Origin: Prosthecobacter vanneervenii | GTDB taxonomy: Bacteria > Verrucomicrobiota > Verrucomicrobiia > Verrucomicrobiales > Verrucomicrobiaceae | Reading direction: 5' to 3' | Length of the DNA stretch: 64,000 nt | NCBI RefSeq assembly: GCF_014203095.1 | Contig: NZ_JACHIG010000004.1 | Coordinates: forward strand, 1 to 64,000 | Shown: piece after piece, positions 25,108 to 34,272 of the stretch | Layout of the letters: each line of letters starts with the position of its first letter | Numbering within the stretch: position 1 is the first letter of the stretch | Program-made: the position numbers and the translations under genes | Notes under the pieces: generated by a model | Databases searched by the model: none | What the model saw: only the letters and a program-made list of their open reading frames with translations | Told to the model about the DNA's origin: nothing

Positions 25108-28101
25108 ATGGAAGAAATCGTTTTCATCCTGTTGATCGTCAGCGGTGCGGTGCTTGTCATGCCCATCATCGCGCTTGTCACCGCCAACCTGGCCAAGCGA
25201 CGCATCGCGGCACTGGACACGGAAATCCAGGCCATGCGGGAGCGCGAAGACAGGCTGATCCGACGCATTGAGGCGCTGGAAAATACCAGCCCGTCTCAGA
25301 CGACCACAGCCGCCGTTCCGCCAGCCTCAGCCCCGGCCACCGTCGCAGCACCTCCGCCTCTTGAGCCCGTCTTCGCTGCACCCAGCTCGGTAGCATCGCC
25401 TGCTCCAGCCGTCCGTCCTCCGGACCCGCAACCACCCGCAACGGTTCCCGCCGTCAGTCCTCCGTACTCGCGGCCACCCGCCCCTCCCAGACCCCGCTCC
25501 GCGCCTGCGCCCGGCATATCGCTTGAACAATTCATGGGGGCCAAGCTCTTCGCCTGGGTGGGTGGGCTGGCCTTGTTTTTGGGCATCGTCTTCTTTGTGA
25601 AACTCAGCATCGAGCGCGGCTGGATCTCTGCGGAGCTGCGCACGGCCATCGGTTTTGTCATGGGTGCGGCGCTTGTGAGCGCCGGAGTGGTGATTCAGCG
25701 CCGCAGGGCTTATGCCACGCTGGCTCACACGCTCTGTGCCACAGGCATCGTGGTGCTCTACGGGGTCAGCTTTGCCGCACATGCGCTCTACCATATCCCT
25801 CCCTTTCACCATTCGCTCGTGACGTTTGGCATGATGGCCCTCATCACCACCGCCGCATTTCTGCTGGCCGTGCGCATGGAGGCTCAGGTCGTCGCAGTGC
25901 TCGGCATGCTCGGCGGTTTCCTCACCCCCATCCTCTGCTCCACCGGCCATGACAACCCGGGCGGGCTGTTTGGCTACATCGCGCTGCTGGACATCGGCGT
26001 GCTGGCCGTGGCCAGAAGCAAACGCTGGCTGCACCTCACGGCGCTCGCAGCTGCGGGCACCATCTTCATGCAGGCGGGATGGATGGTGAAATTTTTCCAC
26101 TCCTCACACTATGCCATGGGTGCGGCCACATGGGTTCCCGTATCCGTGTTTCTCGGCTTTGCGGTGCTGTTTGCGCTCGCGGCGTGGTGGTCGCGCCGGA
26201 GTGAGGATGAGGACGCCTTTCCCGCAGCTGCCGCTCTGGCCCTTTGCGGCAGCGCCTTGTTTACCGCCTTTGTGTTTCTTTGCTTCGGCGCCATCACGGA
26301 ACGGCCCACGCTGCTGTACAGCTTTGTTCTCGGCATCAATCTCGTGGTCATGTGCCTGGTGTGGCTGCAGCCACGTATGGCCAAGGCTCACGCCGTCGTC
26401 GTGACGCTCACTTTTCTGCATCTTTCGGAGTGGACCGTCAGCAACCTCAGCGCCGCGCTGCTCTCCCAGGCGCTGGGCATCTATCTGGTCTTTGGCCTCA
26501 TTCACTCTGCCTACGCCGTGCTCTGGCACCGTCGGAATGCGCTCGTCGCCCCTTTCATCGGGTGGATGCCGGTGATCACGCTCCTGCTGCTGCTGCTCCC
26601 GGTACTTTGTCTCGATTCCGTCAGCCTTCTGCTTTGGCCTGCCATCCTGCTGGTGGATCTGCTCATCATCGGGCTGGCGATTCTCAGCGGGGCTTTGCTT
26701 CCCGTCCTGGTTGCGCTGTTCCTCACGCTTCTCACCGCCGCAGTATGGCTGTTTCATCTGCCCTCCCATGCAGCAGGAGGACTGGGCCAGTTCCTGGTGG
26801 TGGTGGGCGGTTTCGCTGTGCTGTTTGGTGGCATGGGCAGTTTCCTGGCGCGCAAAGTACCGAAGGCCCTCTACGCCTCTCTGCTGCCAGTCAGCTCCGC
26901 CGTGCTGCCTTTTGCCCTGTTGATTATGGCAACGCTGCACCTGGGGGTGGCTGACCCCTCACAGGTGTTTGGCCTCGGGCTGCTGCTGACGTTGTTTCTT
27001 CTCGGGCTGGTGCGGATCAGCGGCATCACGGTGCTGGCGCCCACCGCGCTGGGCTGCGTGCTGGCTCTGGAGTGGGCGTGGCACGGGCAGAGCTTCAGCA
27101 CGGAGCGTGCAGTCACGCCGCTGCTATGGTATGCGGGCTTCTATGTGCTGTTCACGGTGTTCCCTCTGGTGTTTGCCAAGCTCATGGCCGCACGCAGGCT
27201 GCCATGGATTGCTTCTGCGGCGTCGGGGCTGGGCACCTTTGGCCTCGTCTATCGTGCGGTCGGCCTGACCTGGCCGAATGAGACGATGGGCCTGCTGCCC
27301 TTGGCCTTTGCCATCGCGCCGCTGCTGTGCCTGGTGTTTGTGCTCAAACAACACTCGGCGGAAAATCCCGCGCGTCTCTCGCAGCTCGCGTGGTTCGGTG
27401 GTGTGGCGCTTTTTTTCATCACCCTCATTTTCCCGGTGCAGTTTGAAAAGCAGTGGATCACCATCGGCTGGGCGCTGGAGGGCGCAGCGCTGTGCTGGCT
27501 CTTTCTGCGGGTGGCCCATCCGGGGCTGCGAGCTACGGGGGCGGTGCTCCTCTCGGCGGCCTTTGTGCGGCTGGCCCTCAATCCTGCCGTGCTGCAATAT
27601 CAGGTGCGTGGCGGAACGGCTCTGCTCAACTGGGAGCTTTACGCCTACAGTCTCTGCGCGCTCGCACTCTTTGCTGCGGCGCGCTTGCTTGCTCCGCCAC
27701 ATCATTGCTGGGGTAAAATCAATCTCCGCAGCGCCTTCTGTGCATTCGGCGGCATCCTGCTCTTCCTCCTGCTCAATATCGAGATCGCGGATGCTTTCAC
27801 GCCATCGGGTCAGCAGTCGATCACTTTTGATTTTGACGGCAGTTTTGCCCGCGACATGACCTACACTATCGCCTGGGCGCTGTATGCGCTCGCGCTGCTG
27901 GTGATCGGCATCTGGCAGAAAAATGCGCCGACGCGCTATGCGGGCATCGGCCTGCTGGCCATCGCCCTGCTGAAGCTGTTTCTGCATGATCTCGCCAGTA
28001 TCGAAAGCATCTACCGCATCGGCGCTCTCATGGTGGTGGCGGTGATTGCCCTGGCCGCCTCATTCCTGTATCAACGTTTCCTCACCGACGACCGCTCATG
28101 A
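25108..28101 (+). CDS. DUF2339 polytopic membrane protein
   Basis: Large inner-membrane protein of 997 aa. The N-terminal hydrophobic helix is followed by a short coiled coil (about residues 25-55: LDTEIQAMREREDRLIRRIE), a Pro/Ala-rich linker to about residue 140, and then some 25 or more hydrophobic segments to the end. The entry to the membrane region, FMGAKLFAWVGGLALFLGIVFFVK, is characteristic of DUF2339. Function is unknown in the family. I chose the ATG at 25108 because it begins the coding pattern shared with the family; upstream codons run into the LysR promoter region. The stop overlaps the next start in ATGA, so translation is coupled to the DUF3999 protein. Confidence 0.9.
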   Translation: MEEIVFILLIVSGAVLVMPIIALVTANLAKRRIAALDTEIQAMREREDRLIRRIEALENTSPSQTTTAAVPPASAPATVAAPPPLEPVFAAPSSVASPAPAVRPPDPQPPATVPAVSPPYSRPPAPPRPRSAPAPGISLEQFMGAKLFAWVGGLALFLGIVFFVKLSIERGWISAELRTAIGFVMGAALVSAGVVIQRRRAYATLAHTLCATGIVVLYGVSFAAHALYHIPPFHHSLVTFGMMALITTAAFLLAVRMEAQVVAVLGMLGGFLTPILCSTGHDNPGGLFGYIALLDIGVLAVARSKRWLHLTALAAAGTIFMQAGWMVKFFHSSHYAMGAATWVPVSVFLGFAVLFALAAWWSRRSEDEDAFPAAAALALCGSALFTAFVFLCFGAITERPTLLYSFVLGINLVVMCLVWLQPRMAKAHAVVVTLTFLHLSEWTVSNLSAALLSQALGIYLVFGLIHSAYAVLWHRRNALVAPFIGWMPVITLLLLLLPVLCLDSVSLLLWPAILLVDLLIIGLAILSGALLPVLVALFLTLLTAAVWLFHLPSHAAGGLGQFLVVVGGFAVLFGGMGSFLARKVPKALYASLLPVSSAVLPFALLIMATLHLGVADPSQVFGLGLLLTLFLLGLVRISGITVLAPTALGCVLALEWAWHGQSFSTERAVTPLLWYAGFYVLFTVFPLVFAKLMAARRLPWIASAASGLGTFGLVYRAVGLTWPNETMGLLPLAFAIAPLLCLVFVLKQHSAENPARLSQLAWFGGVALFFITLIFPVQFEKQWITIGWALEGAALCWLFLRVAHPGLRATGAVLLSAAFVRLALNPAVLQYQVRGGTALLNWELYAYSLCALALFAAARLLAPPHHCWGKINLRSAFCAFGGILLFLLLNIEIADAFTPSGQQSITFDFDGSFARDMTYTIAWALYALALLVIGIWQKNAPTRYAGIGLLAIALLKLFLHDLASIESIYRIGALMVVAVIALAASFLYQRFLTDDRS

Positions 28102-30023
28102 AACCACTGCTCCTTCCGTTCCTCGTGCTCTGCCTGCATGCCCGTGTCGGCGCCGCCGACTTTGCCACCTGGACGCATCGTCAGAAGATCACCATCGCGC
28201 AGTCCGGCCTCATCCGGATTGAGCTTGAGCCTGCACTGCTGGATGTCTCGCGCAGCACCGGCGGCTCGGCTTTTCACGATCTGCGCGTCATCAGTCCCGA
28301 TGGTGTGGAGACGCCTCGCATCATTGAGCTGCCTCGTCTTACGCGCCCGACACTGCACGCCGCCGCCACCTTTAAAACCACGCTCAATCCCACCAGCACC
28401 GTGCTGGAGTTTCAGCCGCCTGCCGGTGTCGTCATCTCCGCCGTACAGCTGCAGACAAACGCTGCTTCGTTCATCAAATCCGCCACGCTGGAGACAAGTT
28501 ATGACGGCAGCCTTTGGCAAACGCATGCCACCAACGAGATGCTCTGCCGGCAGAGTGGCACCGAGCGCCTGCGCCTCTCCTGCCCTCCGGCGGCGTGGAC
28601 CCATTTCCGCATTACCATCGATGACACCCGCACCATGCCTGTCATCTTTACGGGGGCGCAGCTGCGGGCTGACCTGCCGGAGCTTCAGACGCTTCCTCAA
28701 CCCGTGACAGTGCGGGCGCGTTCTGAATCCGGCGGAGACACTCACCTGAAGCTGGACCTCGGCACCGCCAACATCTTCCTGAGTCACCTGCGGCTGCACA
28801 CACCCGAGGCCGTGTTTCAGCGCGAGGCCACGCTTCTCGGCGCACACGCCACCCTCTACCGCCTGCAGCATGAAGGCCGTAGCGTGGAGGAGCTGGACAT
28901 CCCCGTGGATCAACTGGCCGGCACACGCGAGGTGGAACTTGTCATCCGCAACGGCGACAGCCCGCCGCTTCGTATCGACCGCATCGAGGCCACCCGGCAC
29001 CCGGTGGCCGTGGTGTTTCAAGCAGATGCCGCCGGCGAGTGGCTGCTCTACATGGGAAATGCTCAGGCTCCCGAACCACGCTATGACATCGCCCGGCTCG
29101 ATGACAAACTGCGCTACGTCGCCGCCCACTCCGCCACGGCAAGCGCGGTGGAGGCCAACTCCGCCTACAGCAAAAGCGCCACCGCCCCGGATGTGGGCGA
29201 CTCGGGCCCTCCGATTGACGTCTCTCCCTGGTCTTTCCGGCGGCCTGTCCTGTTTAAGGAGCCCGGGGTCATCATAGTGGAGGTTGACCCCGAAACACTC
29301 GCCCGCTCGGCCAATGACCTGCACGACATCCGCGTCGTGCGTGAGGGGCGCCAGCTCCCGTTTCTGGCCATCAAACCCGGCCTCGAGCGCTCGCTCGATG
29401 TCCCCATCGCCGAAGTGGCAGTCCCCGGCGCTCCCACGTGGTCCAAATGGGACATACAGCTGCCCTTTGCCAACTTTCCTGCCAGCGAGCTCCTGCTGGA
29501 ATCTCCCACTCCTCTTTTTGCCCGCACACTCACGGTCACCGAGCAGCATGAGTCAGAGCGCGGCAGCTTTGAGCGCATCCTCAGCAATGCCAACTGGCAG
29601 CGCAGGCCCGGCCAGGCCGCAACCAGCTTCCACCTGGCGCTCTACTCTGCGCCGCGGGCAGCCTCCATCCGTGTCGCGACGGACAATGGAGACAATCCCC
29701 GGCTGCAGATTACCTCCGCGAAGGTCATCTACCCCGTGGTGAAGCTGCTGTTCCGCGTGCCAGACACAGCCCCTGTGCAGCTCTGCTACGGCAATCGCCA
29801 GGCCCCTTATACGCGCTACGACCTCCAGCTGGCGCGGCCCGAATTCGAAACCGCCACAAAAGTAGCCGCAGAGCTCGGCGCTGAAGAGAAGCTCCCGGGT
29901 TTCTCTGCCGACTCTGCCCGTTCTGCCAGCCTGGGCAGTCCCTGGCTCTGGGCCGCGCTGGCGTTGGTGGTGGTGGCGCTGCTCTGGGTGGTGGCCAGGA
30001 TGCTGCCAAAACAAGCAGCATGA
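28098..30023 (+). CDS. DUF3999 family envelope protein
   Basis: Exported protein of 641 aa with a signal peptide (LLLPFLVLCLHARVGA) and one C-terminal membrane anchor (about 610-635: LGSPWLWAALALVVVALLWVV). The body is beta-rich with features typical of DUF3999 such as HDLRVISPDGVETPRI and LCYGNRQAPYTRYDL. DUF2339 and DUF3999 genes are frequent neighbours in Gram-negative genomes, and here they overlap by four bases, so the two proteins probably form a complex with a large periplasmic part. The molecular role is not known. Confidence 0.88.
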   Translation: MKPLLLPFLVLCLHARVGAADFATWTHRQKITIAQSGLIRIELEPALLDVSRSTGGSAFHDLRVISPDGVETPRIIELPRLTRPTLHAAATFKTTLNPTSTVLEFQPPAGVVISAVQLQTNAASFIKSATLETSYDGSLWQTHATNEMLCRQSGTERLRLSCPPAAWTHFRITIDDTRTMPVIFTGAQLRADLPELQTLPQPVTVRARSESGGDTHLKLDLGTANIFLSHLRLHTPEAVFQREATLLGAHATLYRLQHEGRSVEELDIPVDQLAGTREVELVIRNGDSPPLRIDRIEATRHPVAVVFQADAAGEWLLYMGNAQAPEPRYDIARLDDKLRYVAAHSATASAVEANSAYSKSATAPDVGDSGPPIDVSPWSFRRPVLFKEPGVIIVEVDPETLARSANDLHDIRVVREGRQLPFLAIKPGLERSLDVPIAEVAVPGAPTWSKWDIQLPFANFPASELLLESPTPLFARTLTVTEQHESERGSFERILSNANWQRRPGQAATSFHLALYSAPRAASIRVATDNGDNPRLQITSAKVIYPVVKLLFRVPDTAPVQLCYGNRQAPYTRYDLQLARPEFETATKVAAELGAEEKLPGFSADSARSASLGSPWLWAALALVVVALLWVVARMLPKQAA

Positions 30024-30158
30024 AGAGGTAGCGCCCCGACCTTGACGTCATGAATGTGATTTGGCCCTATCTTTCCGCCAAACTCACGCGCTTGATCAGC
30101 GTTTATACTTGACCTCTGCACCAGCACCCGCTGCTTTAGGCTCCGCACTTACTCCCTC

Positions 30159-32516
30159 ATGAAAACCGCCCCGCGTTTCCTTACCCTCGCATCCGCCTGC
30201 CTGATCGCTGCCTCCAGCGCCAGCGCCCAGCTCGCGGAAGAGTACCGCATGTGGACGAACACCGCCGGCAAGCAGGTGGAGGCCACTCTGGTGTCTGTGG
30301 ATGCCGCTGCACGCAGCCTGAAAATCAAGATGAAGGATGGGCGCGAGTTTGATGTGCCGATCGCCACTCTCAGCCCGGCGGATTTTGAATATGCCAAGGC
30401 TCGCTATGCCGCCATGCAGGCAGCACCGGCCGCCACACCTCCCGCTGCCATGCCCGCAGCGACCACTCCTGCGGCAGCCGCCACTCCGACACCCGCTGCG
30501 CCTCCCGCAGCTCCTACGAAGGGCGGAGCCAAGGCGGTGGCCGCCAAAAAGCCTGCGCCGGAACGGCCTAAGCTCACCGTGGTTCCAGTGGCCAAATTCA
30601 AAGCTCCTTCGGCCAATGATTACCTCAGTGGCATCGCCAAAGTGCGCCCCCGCCTCATCCACAATGCCGCCAGCTGGGCTGCACTGAAAGGTCAGATCGC
30701 GGCGGATCCGGTGCTGGCCAAGATCATGGAGGCCCTCAAGGCCTCCGGTGAAGACCTCCTGAAAGACCCTGAGCTGGCCCGCATCAATGGCGACACAGGC
30801 GGTGAAGGCCCCAAGGCGGTGTACCGCATGGGCCTGCTGGGCGCGCTGCACTACGGCGATGGCGACCTCAAATGGCAGGAACGCGGTGTGCGTGAGCTCA
30901 TCGCCCTCACGGACAAGGTCTCCTTCCGCGACTGGCACCCTGAACTCGTGGACAATGTGACGGACATGGTGGTGGCCACCGCCTTGGGTTATGACTGGTT
31001 CCGCACCGGGCTGAATGCCGAGCAAGCCACCGGCGTGCGCACTTATCTGGCGGAAAAAGGAATCGCCGCCCTCATAGCCCATCTTGAGGGCGAAGAAGTC
31101 CCCGAAAGCGCCAAAGGCGTGTCCGGAGGCCAGACGGGGACGAAGTCCAAGGCTGCTCCGCCAAAGGGGCAGCCCAAGCCGCAGGCCAAGCCAGATACAG
31201 GCAAACTGCCGCCGGACAGCAAGCAGATGGCCGCCGCCTCTGCGCTGCTGCTTTCTGCCATCTGCCTCGTGGATGAAGAGCCTGCCATCGCCAAAAAAGC
31301 GGCGGAAGCATCCGCCAAAATCTTTGGCAAAGGCATCGTGCGCTTTGCCCCGGCTGGCGTGTGGCCAGAAGGACTGCAGGCTGGCGAAACGGTGATGGAT
31401 TACGTGGCCATGCTCTCGCAGTCGCTGAAATCTGCCACCGCCACCGGCAAGGACCTTGGCATCAGCTATCTGGAAGGCATCCCTCAGTTCGCCGTGGCCC
31501 GCATGCACATGATGGGGCCCACCGGGCAGATCTTTAATTTCGGAGATACCAAGGGAGCCGTCTCGCTGCGTCCGTGGGTCACCACCTGGTTGTGTGGTGT
31601 GGCTGGAAACCCAGGCATTCGCGCCGTGGCAGCCACTGGCAAGCAGCCCGTCAGCGCTTCTTACTTTGGCCAGGTCGGCAACTTCCTTTACTACAACCCG
31701 CATGCTGCTGGCGACGGCACGGCCGATAGCATGGACTACTCACAGCCCGGGGGCTTTGTGGCCACCTCGCGTTCCGGCTGGGAAAAGACGGACTATTTCG
31801 TCGCGGTGAAAGGCGGAGATAATGAAGACACGACCGCGCAGCTGGACATCGGCAGTTTTGTGCTGGATGCCGGCGGTGAGCGCTGGGGCATCGAGCTGGG
31901 CGCCGAGCAGGACAAAGCACCTGGCTTTGAAGTCAAGCCGGGCGCGGACCGCACCAAGCGCTTTGCCCTCTATGTCGAAAACACCCTGGGACAGAACACG
32001 CTGGTGATCGACGGCAACCAGCAGGATCAAGATGCCAAGGCATCAGTGCTTCTGGGCTATTCGACTCCGGAGCGCGGCACCGCTGTGGTGGACATGACCA
32101 AGGCCTACTCAAAGCCTGCCAAGGACGTGCATCGTGGCATCATGGTGGTGCGCGGTGCCAAGCCCTACGTGGTGCTGCAGGATGACCTTGTGATGAAAAA
32201 CACCGGCAGCATCACCTGGAGCATGCACACCAAGGCCGAGATCAGCGCCAGCGGCACGACCGCCAAGCTGACTCAGGGTGGCAAGACGCTGGTGGCCACG
32301 ATCGTTTCTCCCGCCAACGCCACCTTCAGCTCCGCAGAACCGCCTGAGGCCGCCACCGAACAGTCTCGTGATCTGGTGCGGGAAAAAGTCCATGTGCTCA
32401 AGGCGTCGGTGGATGGTGCCAAAGGCCCACAAAGCCTGTGCATCACCTTTGCGCTGGATGAGGCTGCCACACACACTGCCACCCCCGTTGCCACCTGGGG
32501 TGCGCCAAAGAAGTAA
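30159..32516 (+). CDS. secreted SHD1-heparinase II/III-like protein
   Basis: Exported protein of 785 aa. A signal peptide (cleavage near SSASAQ) is followed by an SHD1-type domain at about 27-88 (YRMWTNTAGKQVEATLVSV to IATLSPADFEYA), an Ala/Pro/Thr linker to about 145, and a long helical region (about 150-440) that looks like the alpha/alpha-toroid of polysaccharide lyases (LGYDWFRTGLNAEQ, YLEGIPQFAVARM). A beta-rich C-terminal half has GGFVATSRSGWEKTDYFVAVKGG and an IGSFVLDAGGERWG segment, as in heparinase II/III-like enzymes. The predicted role is uronic-acid polysaccharide cleavage by beta-elimination; I did not identify the catalytic Tyr and His with certainty. SHD1 fusions to secreted enzymes are typical of the PVC superphylum. 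Confidence 0.85.
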   Translation: MKTAPRFLTLASACLIAASSASAQLAEEYRMWTNTAGKQVEATLVSVDAAARSLKIKMKDGREFDVPIATLSPADFEYAKARYAAMQAAPAATPPAAMPAATTPAAAATPTPAAPPAAPTKGGAKAVAAKKPAPERPKLTVVPVAKFKAPSANDYLSGIAKVRPRLIHNAASWAALKGQIAADPVLAKIMEALKASGEDLLKDPELARINGDTGGEGPKAVYRMGLLGALHYGDGDLKWQERGVRELIALTDKVSFRDWHPELVDNVTDMVVATALGYDWFRTGLNAEQATGVRTYLAEKGIAALIAHLEGEEVPESAKGVSGGQTGTKSKAAPPKGQPKPQAKPDTGKLPPDSKQMAAASALLLSAICLVDEEPAIAKKAAEASAKIFGKGIVRFAPAGVWPEGLQAGETVMDYVAMLSQSLKSATATGKDLGISYLEGIPQFAVARMHMMGPTGQIFNFGDTKGAVSLRPWVTTWLCGVAGNPGIRAVAATGKQPVSASYFGQVGNFLYYNPHAAGDGTADSMDYSQPGGFVATSRSGWEKTDYFVAVKGGDNEDTTAQLDIGSFVLDAGGERWGIELGAEQDKAPGFEVKPGADRTKRFALYVENTLGQNTLVIDGNQQDQDAKASVLLGYSTPERGTAVVDMTKAYSKPAKDVHRGIMVVRGAKPYVVLQDDLVMKNTGSITWSMHTKAEISASGTTAKLTQGGKTLVATIVSPANATFSSAEPPEAATEQSRDLVREKVHVLKASVDGAKGPQSLCITFALDEAATHTATPVATWGAPKK

Positions 32517-32567
32517 CACGGACTGAGCTTGCCCGCAGTTGTCAGGTGACTCCTGCGGCGTGCTGTC

Positions 32568-33455
32568 CTACGCGCGCGGATGCGCTGCCTCATAGACCTC
32601 CTTCATCCGCTGGGTGGAGACGTGGGTGTAGATCTGTGTGGTGGAGAGGCTGGCGTGGCCCAGCAGCTCCTGCACGCTGCGCAGGTCGGCGCCGTTGTTG
32701 AGCAGATGCGTGGCAAAGCTGTGGCGCAGCTTGTGAGGGGTCAGGTGCACCGGCAGGCCGGAGGCACGCCAGTATTTGGAGATCACGTCATCCACCGCCT
32801 GGCCGGAAATGCGGCGGCGCAGCTTGCTGAGAAAGAGCGCGCCGTCGTGCACCCCGGCCTTGAGGCGGTAGCGCTGCACTGCCTCCAGCGCCTTGAGGCC
32901 CACCGGACAGATGCGCTCCTTGCTGCCTTTGCCAAAGACGCGCACGGTCTCCGTGTAGGTGTCGATGTCCGCCACGTTCAGCGCCACCAGCTCGCTCAGG
33001 CGCATGCCAGTGCTGTAAAAAAGCTCCAGGATGGCTGCGTCCCTTTCCGGGGCCCAAACAGCGTCCCGCTTGGACTTCTCCATTGTCAGCGGCAGCGTAA
33101 GCATGGCCTCCACCTGCGCCACGGTCAGCGTCACAGGCAGCTTCTTCTCGCGCTTGGGCAGCTGCACCTCCAGCAGCGGATTGTTCTTCCAGCCGCGGCG
33201 GCGGGTCAGCCATTTGAAGAAGCTGCGCAGCGCCGCAAACTGGAGGCGGATAGTGGCGCGCCCGCGCTCCTGCTTCATCAGGTCAAAGAGAAAGGCGCGG
33301 AAGTCATCCGCCGTCAGCTCGCTCCAGCCTTTGAAGGGCGTGCGCCACTCGCGGAGCTGACGCAGGGCCAGCTCGTAATTGGCCTGCGTACGCACCGAGG
33401 AGCGGCGCTCCACCTCCAGGAACTCCAGAAATTCGGCGGCCAGCTTGTCCTCCAT
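32568..33455 (-). CDS. tyrosine recombinase, XerC/XerD type
   Basis: Site-specific recombinase of 295 aa. The N-terminal SAM-like core-binding domain (about 5-85) is followed by a catalytic domain with all active residues: Arg152 (TGMRLSEL), Lys176 (FGKGSKER), His241 and Arg244 (HKLRHSF), His267 (LLGHAS) and nucleophile Tyr276 (TQIYTHV). Length and motifs fit the chromosomal Xer recombinases that resolve chromosome dimers at dif, rather than phage integrases. It starts five bases after the end of the rhomboid-like gene and is the last gene of that minus-strand operon. No dif-like site was recognised nearby. Confidence 0.93.
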   Translation of the reverse strand: MEDKLAAEFLEFLEVERRSSVRTQANYELALRQLREWRTPFKGWSELTADDFRAFLFDLMKQERGRATIRLQFAALRSFFKWLTRRRGWKNNPLLEVQLPKREKKLPVTLTVAQVEAMLTLPLTMEKSKRDAVWAPERDAAILELFYSTGMRLSELVALNVADIDTYTETVRVFGKGSKERICPVGLKALEAVQRYRLKAGVHDGALFLSKLRRRISGQAVDDVISKYWRASGLPVHLTPHKLRHSFATHLLNNGADLRSVQELLGHASLSTTQIYTHVSTQRMKEVYEAAHPRA

Positions 33456-33460
33456 GGCGG

Positions 33461-34249
33461 TCAGCCTCCGGTGCGTTTGGCGCGGCAGGCGCTGCAGATT
33501 TCTTCTCCGGAGTCCAGCACACGGAAGTCCAGCTGAGGATCATCCAGGTCTGTCTTTTTGCACACAGAGCACTGGTGGAAAAAGCTGCTCGCAGGCATCT
33601 TGGCGGATTCAAACCGGCTGCGGCGTGAGGCCACCTGCGCCATGCGCGCCCGCTCGCTGACAAATCCGGGGCCGAAGGCCACGAGGTAGTTCAGATGCCA
33701 GAGCAGCACTGGCAGCACCAGCAGAGGCTCGCGGATCACCATCAGCGCCGTCATCCCCGCCGTCAGCGCGGCGACCCACTTCATTTTCACGGGCAGGATA
33801 AAGTAGATGAAGATTTCCTCGTTTGGAAACAGCGTGGCAAAAGCGAAGAGCAGCGTCTGATAGAGAAACATGCCCGGGGCGGGCCAGCCCAGAAACAGTG
33901 CGCCCAGTGTCACGGCCAGCATCCAGCCGAAGATGTAGAGATTGACCCGAAACGCTCCCCAGGCCGCATCCAGGCTGCGGCCGATCCACATCATGAACAT
34001 CGTGCCGATCAGAGCCCAGATGAGCGAGAAATTGCCAGGAATGAACACATGCGTGATCAGCCGCCAGACTTCGCCGTGCATCACACGATCCGGATCCAGC
34101 TTGAGAAACTGCAGGTAGGCCGCTGCTCCCTCCTTGGACATCAGCGTGACGATCATGAGCACCAGCAGCTGAAAGATCGCGATCGTCTGGACGAGGCCGG
34201 GGATGGCAAAGCGGCCGAGTTTGGATTCTAATTTGGAAATCAAAGGCAT
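33461..34249 (-). CDS. rhomboid-like membrane protein without the catalytic serine
   Basis: Polytopic membrane protein of 262 aa, started at the ATG at 34249. Five to six hydrophobic segments are arranged as in rhomboids: GEVWRLITHVFIPG, the amphipathic loop, then ALIGTMFMMWIGRSLDAAWG. The GxSG catalytic-serine motif expected in the next helix is absent; that position reads MFLYQTLLFAFA. It is therefore probably a non-proteolytic, Derlin-like pseudo-rhomboid. The soluble C-terminus (about 205-262) carries CSVC and CSAC pairs 27 residues apart, which look like a zinc ribbon. The gene is sandwiched between the FMN/iron-sulfur protein and the Xer recombinase with very short gaps. Confidence 0.82.
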   Translation of the reverse strand: MPLISKLESKLGRFAIPGLVQTIAIFQLLVLMIVTLMSKEGAAAYLQFLKLDPDRVMHGEVWRLITHVFIPGNFSLIWALIGTMFMMWIGRSLDAAWGAFRVNLYIFGWMLAVTLGALFLGWPAPGMFLYQTLLFAFATLFPNEEIFIYFILPVKMKWVAALTAGMTALMVIREPLLVLPVLLWHLNYLVAFGPGFVSERARMAQVASRRSRFESAKMPASSFFHQCSVCKKTDLDDPQLDFRVLDSGEEICSACRAKRTGG

Positions 34250-34272
34250 GTGGGAGGTCTGGTAGTCCGGTT

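Noticed and set aside
32568-33455. Recombinase taken as a marker of an integrated element or integron
   Set aside because: Length, motifs and operon context fit chromosomal XerC/XerD, and no att-like repeats or cassette genes flank it.
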